DNA of 64,000 nucleotides from Agroathelia rolfsii (lineage: Eukaryota > Basidiomycota > Agaricomycetes > Amylocorticiales > Amylocorticiaceae), in NCBI GenBank assembly GCA_018343915.1, contig JABRWF010000007.1, positions 2,728,001 to 2,792,000 on the forward strand. Direction: 5' to 3'. Below are positions 55,260 through 64,000 of this stretch, in pieces. The number at the start of each line of letters is the position of its first letter. The first letter of the stretch is position 1. The notes under the pieces are model-generated. The model saw only the letters and a program-made list of their open reading frames with translations, had not been told where the DNA came from and searched no databases. The position numbers were made by a program, and so were the translations under genes.

Positions 55260-57077
55260 AGTGCCTAGGCCTGAGGAGTTTACCCTAAAGGCGAAGTTAT
55301 ATTAGTAATCTTTATACTTAGTGGAATACAAAACCTATACTTGCCTGAAGGTGAAGAGGTCAAAGCTAAGCTCTTCAGGACAAGCTACATGCACTATTTA
55401 TACTACTATGGAAGGGTCCATGCGCAGCCTTGTTGGTCTATGCACAGAGGGGAATAGAAGCATAATTGTGGCAATGCAGGGGAAGATCTTTTAACCTAGC
55501 TCCACCGGGCATCCGTATGGAGATCCATTTCTAGACCGGTACCGGTAACCATTAGGAATTGATCAGGGAAGGAAGTCTGTGTTCCTAGGCTGTGCACGGT
55601 GATGAAAGGAGATGTGTGCAGCCCCGAGATTACTCCTGTGACGTGCGGCTTGGAACACGTGAGGGCCAATCACATGACCACTGCACTGCCCATAGTCCAC
55701 GCCCTAAATGGGTAATTTTTATAAGAGAAATAAAAAAAGAAAAGAAAATGTGGTAACTAATTAAATAATGGTCCAAATAATACAGGAAAATATCCGAAAA
55801 ATCGCCAAAAATTTCCTACTCATGACATTTATGCTTCTATTTCCCTTTGCACACAGACCTTTTAATAGTAGTATAAATAGTACATGTAACCTATCCTGAA
55901 GAGCTCAGCTTTGATCTCTTTGCCTTCAGGAAAGTAAAGAAAGATTGTATTCCTTTAAGATAGATTACTAATGAAAATCTTTGCATTCAGGGTAAACTCT
56001 TTAGGCCTAGGCCTTATGTCTTAGCCCTCTCTCTCTCTCTCTCTCTCTCTTTCCCTATATTTGGAGGCAGTGCAAATCCCCTCATATGTGCATGTGAATA
56101 AGAGCAAACAAATATATAAGAGTTAAGAAAGTACCCAGTCCACCTTCAATATAATAAAGGTTGGATATCTGTAGGAACACTCTTGTATAGATACTTAGAC
56201 TTAGCATCAAGAAGGTGTATTGTTTGGTTAAGCATGTCAAGAGCTGCCTTTGCAGCTAGCTTGGGTGGTGCAGCAATGCCCCTAGAGTGCTAACTGCTGA
56301 GCTGCTTACTGCCAGATGGCAGCTCTGTGGGTTTGTGGAGTTGCCTCTTCAATATCTTGGAGCCTGCAGCAATACAGGTGTTGCAGCAAGTAGACAAGTG
56401 TATGGCAGGTTAGTGTGGGTGTTCCAGCAAGATTGAGCATAGAGTAGAGAGATCAAGCAAGAAGAGAGAAGCTAAACAAGATACTTGAGGACACTCAAGT
56501 CCACAGGTTGACTACTAGCTATACAGCAGGTGTAGGGCTTGTTTAGGGCTAAACACACTTAATTTTCCGACTACTGTATCTACTACATTAAGTACAGTAG
56601 TCAAGAAAATGATAAATAAAGAAATAGAGGGAAAACAATAAGGACAATAAGTAATAGTGCATGCCATACACTCTGGTAGTCATGCCATACTGTGCACAAA
56701 GGTGGGGGTGCCTTCCTTCAGAGCCATTAGCAGTCTAATCATTGATTAGAGCGTGATCATAGGGGAGAACCAAGCATGATCTTCCCAGATAGGAAGGATC
56801 CGCTGGTAGAGACACATGGCAACTTGGAGATTGATGTCAAGAAGGCCAGTCAGCATGTAGAGCGCTCTGATAGACAGAAGCACATTGATGATGGGAAGGA
56901 AGTATGAAGGGTGGCCATGTACATAGCTCTAGGGAAATGTTGGCGGATATATTGGAAATGCTTCCAATGTATAGGACACATAGCAATGCAGAAGGGAGGA
57001 TGTTGCCGGTGGCTCTGTTATAGTTGTTCACAAATATTGATGTGTACAATCGGGATGTTCAGTGGCCGGGTGCATTG

Positions 57078-58502
57078 TGTTATGAGTTGGACAATTTTCG
57101 TGCTTTTCTTACAAACATGTACATATTTTTATTATATTTTTACGATTTTTATTGACTGTGTTATGAACAAAATACCTTGCAGGCAACATCTTAATGCACA
57201 TGTAACTAGCTGTGTTAGCCCTACATGACAGGAGTACTTGTGATAAGTGTATATAAGGTGGAGTCTAGATCATTCCTTTTCATCAAAAGGTCTAGACTTA
57301 GGAACTAGGGACATTCCAATCACTGTGTGATTACTAAGGAGTACTAGACTCATCATTCTGATTAGATGCTCATTGGACTTAGTCACAAAGCACTGCCCCT
57401 GCATTACTGTCATTTCCACTTACAAATCCTGCTGCGCACAGACCATCAAGGCTGCACATAGTGTTATGAGTTCACTAACCTTAGCCCAATTTTTCTTTTA
57501 TTTTTCCTTTATTTTATCCCTTCTTTTTATTGATAGTTAAGTAGTACTACTTAGGTTAGAGTTTAGGTCATGTGATTTGCACATCACATGACTATTACTA
57601 TATTAACCTCATTATGTACACCTGTAGACTTTAGACTGTTGTCTTTGTCTACAGGTGAGTAACCTATGTATTTCTACTTTACTTCAATTCAACTTTGTCT
57701 ACAGTTCCTTTCTCAGCATCACTAAGAAGTGTGAAGCTAACCTAGAGAGGTAGCTAGGCCAGAGAGGTAGCTAGCCCAGAGAGGTAGCTAGGCCAGGTGG
57801 ATAAGGAGTCTAGCCTTGAGGCCATCTTAGTGAGAGCATGAGTAGTGTTGAGAGGGGGACCTCCTGACACACAGGCCCTTTATTTTATGTATAAATACAA
57901 GCCTGTAAACCATTACCTGAACCTTAGCTTTGACCTTCTCACCTTCAGGTAAGGGCACCCCACTCCTTGTATTACTTACATAATAACTAATATACATCTC
58001 GCCTTTAGGCTTACTCGTCCTAGCCCATCCCCTCTTCCCCTCGCCCTCTATTCTATTAAGTGTAAGGCCCTAAGGGCAACTTAGTAGATATACACATAGG
58101 CCTTGATATAAGAAGGCAGTAAGAAGACAATAAGCCTTCAATACACTAGAGGCATTGTGTGTGATAACAAAGCCCTATTCAATTAGGCCTAGGCAGTAAT
58201 AAGTCCTAGCAGACATTACATAGACCATGGAGGGCTAAGCTGCCTATCCTCAGTAAGAAATACAATAAGCCTTATTTGATATAAAGAGAGTACATGGGAA
58301 GCCTCTGGCTAGAGTACTGAACATAATCTTAGCAAAGTAAAGCTTAGAGTATCCTATTACGAAAGGGTAGCAATAGGAGCACATAGGTGTCTAAACCAGA
58401 ATACCAAACAAGTCGCACACATAAAACCCGGCTTTACAGCCCACCTGCATACCTTACAGCAGGTTGTGTCTTTTGGTAGAGTCAAGAGTGTAAACCTTGA
58501 CA
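57078..58502 (+). repeat. Solo LTR, family B, split by an L LTR
   Basis: TSD CATTG at 57073-57077 and 58503-58507. Net 1012 bp. Confidence 0.92.
57462..57869 (+). repeat. Solo LTR-like insert, family L (408 bp)
   Basis: TGTTATGAGTTCACT ... CTCCTGACA. Flanks CATAG/CACAG, both derivable from CACGG by CpG decay. Contains three tandem 17-bp units (AGAGAGGTAGCTAGGCC type) at 57744-57794. Much shorter than the other LTRs here. Confidence 0.75.
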
Positions 58503-58580
58503 CATTGGCGGGTTGTGACAAAGTGCTCAAGTAGGCTCTCCATACCCAATGTTACTTAGTCAAGGAGTATACCCTTGATA

Positions 58581-59053
58581 TTAGGTTGAAGCTACCAGGT
58601 CCCTCAGACTTCCATAGTCTAAGAAGGCAAGATTAGCAATCTTGCACAAAGAGCACCCCATTTCTACCTTTCTTTACAAATACTTTTCTGAACACATAAG
58701 CAATAAACTACTTTGGAAAGCCATTATACAGTACCCTCCAAAGCCTGTTTACAACTCTATCTAGACAGAAATAGTGTATACATTCTACACAATTTTCTGG
58801 CTGTATCTGAAGCACTATACAGACCTAATATGTCTGGTGTTCTAGGAGTTCCCATTGGGAATTAAAGTTTATTATTGCTAAGTATGAGTGGCACCTTTTC
58901 CACCCCCCCTGCCATTACAAAAATTTTGTGTGATTTTCATGTGAATACTATATGAGCAAGCTCTAGCCTTGGAAGAAGCAAACAATCCTGCTAATTATTT
59001 GGAAACTGGTATAACCACCAGTGACAAAGAAGATTGCTCTCCCTGCTCTGTGA
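58581..59053 (+). other. M 5' leader
   Basis: TTAGGTTGAAGCT (decayed PBS), then a noncoding leader homologous to A1 15576-16044, including the C-rich run near 58902. Confidence 0.7.
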
Positions 59054-60492
59054 ATGAGCATATATAGAGGCACAACCTATAAGCCAAAAGAAGTCCCTAT
59101 TCCATGGGCAACAAAAGCTACTGCCTCTCCACCTGAAGTAACAAAGAAAGTCATGTTGAGCTCCACTCTGCACTTATCAGAAGAAGAAGAGGAAGATTTA
59201 GGAGAAGAAGTTATTTCAACACAAGCATCCCCCCTAAAGACCCCAGAAAGACAAGAAGAAGCTCCTTCAGAGTATCCTTCCCCCTCTAAATTCTGCCAAT
59301 GCTACACCACAGAGGCCTTGTACCCCAAATCCCCTATTGTCCCATACCCCTCTCCCTTAAAAAGCCACCACAAATACCACCACAAAAAGAAAAAGGAACC
59401 CACCCCTGAAGAACCTGCCACTATGTCCCTTCTGCAAGAACTTGGCTAGATCCTGGCACTCCTTCAAGCTAACCAGGCTTGTATTCAAATGTCAATGGAG
59501 CAGATGCAGGAAACACAGGCTTGTTTTGCTGACCTGCTAGAATGTGAACAACCAGCTCCTGCTATTATTGCATCAACGTCAGTGCCAAAAGAAATTGGGC
59601 AGGCCCCTGAAAAATTCTCCAGCAATTGGTCCAAATACCAATCTTTTGTGTTCAGCTTCAAAAACCACATCAAGCTAAACCCAAAAATATACTCCTCAGA
59701 CCAGACTAAGGCACGCTACTTTATAGGCCTTCTAGAAGGGGCACCCAAAGCCTGGAGTCAGAAGTTTGACGATGTAATTGATATAAAGGGGTTTAGCTTT
59801 GAAAAGGACTTGTATGCTAAGTTCAAAGCACTATATAGAGCAAGAGACTTTGGGAGAATTGCCCTCTAAAAACTACAAGACCTAAAGTAGGGGACGTCTT
59901 CAGTTGTGGACTTCACCACAGTGTTTTCCACCTTAGCCAACCAGACTAAGCTATCAGGAGAAGACTTAAGGGTACAATACTAGCAGGCCCTGTCACCAAA
60001 AATCAAGGGAGTCATTGGAGGATATCTGAAGGAATGCCGAGACTCTCTAGAACATCTGATGGAAGCAGCCATAGATGTAGAAGAAGGACTTCATGATGCT
60101 GGGATTTGGACCAATGGTTGGAAACCATGACCTTGCTTCCAAAATACCCAAGGAACTGCCGCCAACCCAATTACCATCAACACAGCATAAGCTACCCCTG
60201 CCCCCCTAAACCCCACAAATCAAGGAAATTAGCAACCACCTAGAGATCTCAGTATGGTGCAGTGTTACAACTGCTAGCAATGGGGGCACTTCACCTCTAA
60301 TTGTACAAATCCCAGGGTATTGCGTTACCAAGGGTCTAGACCCAGGGTATAGGCCACCAACACCCCTGCTCCTGCTCCCAATTAACTTGGTCCTACTGCA
60401 GCCATAGATGACATTAATGAGGGGTCCTCTACAATGACAATGGCCAATCTACAAGTGCTGGTAGAACAACAGGCAATAGCACTAGCCATCTT
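59054..60492 (+). pseudogene. M gag, most of the gene
   Basis: Starts MSIYRGTTYKPKEV. Acidic N-terminus, MEQMQETQACFADLLE coiled-coil segment, capsid-like domain (GLLEGAPKAWSQKF, ALYRARDFGRIAL), CCHC region (CYNC*QWGHFTSNC, with a stop). Stops include LG*ILA (near 59447), AL*KL (near 59867), LK*GTS, Y*QAL, P*PCF and A*ATP. Continues at 63209 after the solo B LTR. Confidence 0.9.
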
Positions 60493-60963
60493 TGTTATGA
60501 GTTGGATATTTTTCGCATTTTCTTTACAGACATGTACATATTTTTATTATATTTTTACAATTTTTATTGGTTGAAATATAGATAAAATACCTTGCAGGCA
60601 ACATCTTGGCGCATGTGTGACTGGCTGTGTTAGCCCCATGTGACAGGAGTGCTTGTGACAAGAGTATATTAGGAAAGTGGAGTCTAGATCATTCCTTTTC
60701 ATCAAAAGGTCTAGACTCAGGAACCAGGGTCATTCCAATCACTGTGCAATTACTAAGGAGTACTAGACTCATCATTCTGATTGGTTGCTCATTGGACTTA
60801 GTCTCAAAGCACTGCCCCTGCATATTACATGTTCCTGCTTATGAATCCTGGCTGTGCATGGGCCCTTTCATTTATGTATAAATACAAGCATGTAACCCTT
60901 ACCTGAACCTTAGCTTTGACCTTCTTGCCTTTAGGTAAGGGCACCACCATTCTGTATCCCTTA

Positions 60964-62676
60964 TGTTATGAGAAGGGAATTTTCGCCGATTTTTCGGTTA
61001 TTTTCTTGTATTATTTGGACTACTACTTATTTAGTTATTACATTTTCTTTTCTTTCCTTTTATTTTCCTTATAAAAATTACCCTTTAGGGCATGGACTGT
61101 GGGCAGTGCAGTAGGTCATGTGATTGGCCCTCACATGTTCCAAGCCGCACGTCACAGGAGTAATCTTGGGGCTGTGTGTATTTCCTTTTTACCATTACGC
61201 ACAGCCTAGGAATATAGACTTCCATCCCTGATTAATTCCTAATGTGTCAAGGGATCACTCTTGACTATGCAGAGATAATCAAAATAATCTCCCGCCACTA
61301 AGTAAAGTACCTAAGTCACAAGTTTTCCCACACTACACAAACCCTTTTATCTATTGAGGGTGGTAAGGGTACTCTGCTTATGCCTTACGAAGCTTCCGGA
61401 GACTTAAGTCGGAGGAGAGCGGAGGTTCCGGAACTTCCGATTCATGCGTCACGCGTCTAACTAAGTAATCTAGGGAATTTCACCCTACTAAGTGAGAAGA
61501 GAAGTGTGCTAAGATGCTGGGCTAGGCCCGGAGGTTAGTGAACCCTGAAGGCGAAGTTGATTGAGTAATTCTAAGAGGAATACAAATGCTAAATACTTGC
61601 CTGAAGGCGAAGAGGTCAAAGCTGGCCTTTCAGGACAAGTTACATCAACTACTTATACTACTACGAAAGCTCCGCACTAGTTCCGACGTGGAGACAAGAG
61701 ATAGAAAAAGTAGAATATGCAGGGGGAGACCTTTTCCCTAACTCCGACGGGCAGCTGTGCGGAGATACAACACTTGCGGAGGCTCTGCGCTCAGGAGCGG
61801 AGCTCCTCAAGAGTTCCGGAGCAGAAGCTTGGAGGTATGTAGCGGAACCAGTATCTGTTAGGAGTCGGTCAGTGATCGGAGGTTTGTACCCCGGAGCTGT
61901 GCGGAATAGTGAACAGAAAACACATAACTCACGATTACTCCTGTAGCGTGTGGCTTAGTCACATGAGGGCCAATCATAGGACTGCTCACTGCCTACAGAC
62001 CACGCTCTTAGGGTAATAAAAGAAAAAGAAAAGAAATATAATACATTGTTTGAATAAATAACAAAAAATTTATAGTACAAAAGTCCAACTCATAACATAA
62101 TGGTTACCAGTACCAGTCCGGAAACGGATCTCCACACAGATGCCCAGTGGAGTTAGGTTAAAAGATCTTCCCCTGCATTGCCACATTTACGCTTCTATCT
62201 CCCTCTGCGCATAGACCACTAAAGCTGCGCATGGACCTTTCCATAGCAGTATAAATAACGCATGTAACTTGTCCTGAAGAGCTTAGCTTCAACCTCTTCG
62301 CCTTCAGGCAAGTAAAACCAAGTTTGTATTCCTTTAAAATAGATTACTAATATAAACTTCGCCTTCAGGGTATATACTTGCAGGCCTAGGCCCTTGTCCT
62401 AGCCTCTCTGTTTTCTCTCTCTCTCTCTCCATTCCCTTATATTAGGAGGTGGTGCAAATCCCCTCACGTGTGCACGTGTGAACTAAGAGCTACAATCATG
62501 TAAGAGCTAAGAAAGTACCCAGCACACCCTCAATAGATACAGGGTTAGTGTACCTGTGGGAACACTCTTGCGTGGGTACTTCAATACTTTAGTGTTAAGA
62601 GGTGTATTGTTTGATTGTGCGCACAAGTAGGCTCCCCACGCCCAACATCACATAGTCAAGGAGTATACCCTTGACA
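60964..62676 (+). repeat. Solo LTR, family A, split by a D LTR
   Basis: TSD CCTTA at 60959-60963 and 62677-62681. Starts TGTTATGAGAAGG; net 855 bp. Confidence 0.93.
61245..62097 (-). repeat. Solo LTR, family D (853 bp)
   Basis: TSD TAATG at 61240-61244 and 62098-62102. CGGAG/CTCCG-rich like its relatives. Confidence 0.94.
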
Positions 62677-63208
62677 CCTTATATAAACTAATATATATCT
62701 TGCCTTCAGGCTTACACACGTCCTAGCCCACACCCCTCTTCTCTCTCTCTTTCCTTATTAAGCATAAGGCCTCTAGGGCAGCTTAGTAAGTATACACGTA
62801 GGCTCTGACACAAGAGGGCCATAAGTATTATTAAAGTCCTCAATATATAAGGAGGCATTGAGCATGATAAAGTCCTATTTGTTTAGGCTAGGGGAGTAAT
62901 AAGTCCCTGTGAACATTTGTAGACCACGGAGGGCTAAGCCACCTACGTCAAGTAAGAAGTACCCTAAATAGTATTTGACATGAAGCGAGTAACACGGGAA
63001 GACAATATATCCAGAGTACTGATACACAAGCCTAGTAAAGTACTAAAAGGAGTACACTATTACAAAGAAGTAGCAATGGGAGCACATGGGTGTTTGATAA
63101 ATATCCAACCTAGTAATACATATAAAACCCAGCTTTACAGCCTGCCCTTGTACCTTACAGAGGGTTGTGTTTATTGGATTAGTCAAGCGCGCAAGCCTTG
63201 ACAATCTT

Positions 63209-63595
63209 TAAGGACAAGGCTAGTTTTTAGAAGGGTCAATGGAAAGGGCTATTTTGGCTGACCCCTATCTCTCCAATCATTTCTCTTCTTTTCTCTCTCT
63301 TAACTCAGTTTCCATTTCTGGTGTATATGGACAGCACCTCCATATTCCCATCATATTCCATAGGTATTTTCTTTTACTCATAATATTAGCTATGATAGAT
63401 TCAGGAGCCTCATCCTCATCTATCAATTCTTGCTTTGTAAAAAAAAACAAAATAGCTACAAAAAAATTACCTTGAAGTATTTCTGTACATAATATCGATA
63501 ATTCTTTAAATGCACAAGGAAAAATTGAAGAAATCATGATTCTTGAAATAAGCATTAAAGGGATTAAGAAGAAACTTTCTTTTCTAGTTACCAAC
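63209..63595 (+). pseudogene. M gag 3' end and protease start
   Basis: Gag ends FKDKASF-TAG (63228-63230). The slippery GGGTTTT of other A copies has changed (GCTAGTTTT), so frameshifting is probably lost. In the -1 frame: GKGYFG-like, then protease LAMIDSGASSS, NKIATKKLP, a TGA stop, VHNIDNSLNAQG. Cut by an A LTR. Confidence 0.85.
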
Positions 63596-64000
63596 TGTCA
63601 TGAGAAGATAATTTTCACCAATTTTCTTGGTTATTTTCCTGTATTATTTGGACTAATATTTAATTTGTTACTATATTTTCTCTCTTTTCTTTTATTTTCC
63701 TTATAAAAATTACCCTTTAGAGCATGGACTGTGGGTAGTGCAGTGGTCATGTGATTGGCCCTCACGTGTTCCAAGCCGTACATCACAGGAGTAATCTTGG
63801 GGCTGTGCACACTTCCATTTTCACTATCATGCATAGCTCAGGAGCACAGCCTTCCTCTCCTGATCAATTCTTAACAGTTACCAGTACTGGTCTGGAAATA
63901 GATCTCCATACGGATGCCTAGTGGAGTTAGGCTAAAAGATCTTCCCCTGCATTGCCACTCTTATGCTTCTATTTCCCTCTGTGCATAGACCACCTATGCT
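63596..64000 (+). repeat. LTR, family A, right end cut by window
   Basis: Starts TGTCATGAGAAGATAATTTTC after CCAAC (candidate TSD 63591-63595). Inserted in M protease; probably solo. Confidence 0.85.

Larger units (their letters stand above)
44323..55827 (-). mobile_element. G: complete family-A chromovirus with five nested LTRs
   Basis: Flanks TCTAT (44318-44322) and TTTAT (55828-55832): a TSD with one C to T change. LTRs 44323-45156 and 53392-55827 (net about 843 bp). Nested: B (holding D), K, A(4) and H. Inserted in the 5' LTR of M in opposite orientation. Confidence 0.93.
53392..55827 (-). repeat. G 5' LTR, split by A(4) and H
   Basis: Pieces 53392-53571, 54421-54520 and 55265-55827 reconstitute an 843-bp A LTR matching 44323-45156. 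Confidence 0.92.
56235..58520 (-). repeat. Solo LTR K3, split by a B LTR
   Basis: Net about 856 bp. Flanks AAGCA and AAGTG, both one CpG-transition away from AAGCG. Strongly CpG-depleted compared with the K at 52462. Confidence 0.88.
42218..58580 (+). repeat. M 5' LTR (family A), split by three nested groups
   Basis: Pieces 42218-42486, 44222-44322, 55833-56234 and 58526-58580 read through as one A LTR of about 830 bp once A(2), G and K3 are removed. End decayed to CCTTGATA; followed by the PBS-like TTAGGTTGAAGCT. Confidence 0.88.
60493..63203 (+). repeat. Solo LTR, family B, split by an A LTR
   Basis: TSD ATCTT at 60488-60492 and 63204-63208. Net about 993 bp. Confidence 0.93.
42218..64000 (+). 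mobile_element. M: family-A chromovirus, 3' part outside window
   Basis: The 5' LTR starts at 42218 and, after removing large nested inserts, ends at 58580. Leader and gag follow at 58581-60492, then gag end and protease at 63204-63595. Older than G by nesting; highly CpG-depleted with many stops. Confidence 0.88.

Overview
This window is a fungal retrotransposon graveyard. I see no host gene, tRNA or rRNA. Almost every base belongs to nested Ty3/gypsy elements of the chromodomain-bearing (Tf1/sushi-like) type, their solo LTRs, one Tc1-like remnant and one possible MITE. The polyprotein order (Gag with CCHC knuckle, protease, RT, RNase H, integrase with GPY/F module, chromodomain) and the Tf2-like sequence suggest a filamentous fungus. 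A Rhizoctonia-like basidiomycete is my best guess, but it rests on family resemblance only.

Layout. Two coding families are present; the letters used throughout are local labels. Family B copies: B2 (+ strand, from left of the window to 38626), B1 (- strand, 1005-12152, inside B2 gag) and B3 (- strand, 25678-35737, inside B2 integrase). Family A copies: A1 (+, 14722-23665, inside B2 RNase H region), M (+, 42218 to beyond the right edge), G (- strand, 44323-55827, inside the 5' LTR of M) and N, a pol fragment at 41934-42217 into which M inserted. Between B2 and N (38627-41933) lies the oldest, CpG-poor debris: a decayed B-like LTR, a K-LTR fragment, a Tc1-like 3' end and an old B LTR. Solo LTRs of families A, B, C, D, F, H, K and L are scattered through all of these. 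Most were delimited by TG...CA ends plus 5-bp target-site duplications (TSDs) read directly from the sequence. After removing nested inserts, interrupted LTRs return to normal family lengths (A about 850, B about 1005-1015, D about 857, K about 875 bp). Nesting reaches five layers (N > M > G > B LTR > D LTR).

How the elements work, as inferred. A TATA box in each A or B LTR lies exactly 35 nt upstream of the motif AGCTTCGACCT. This motif is complementary to the 11 nt that begin 2 nt after the LTR, the arrangement expected for Tf1-type self-primed reverse transcription. Gag ends just after a GGGTTTT heptamer, and pol is open in the -1 frame, so -1 frameshifting probably links gag to pol. A polypurine tract GGGGG(T)AA abuts each 3' LTR. 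Every pol is broken by nonsense codons and/or insertions; only B3 gag (526 codons) is open throughout. Decay is dominated by CpG to TpG/CpA transitions, which implies cytosine methylation. The window reads as methylated heterochromatin repeatedly re-targeted by chromodomain elements.
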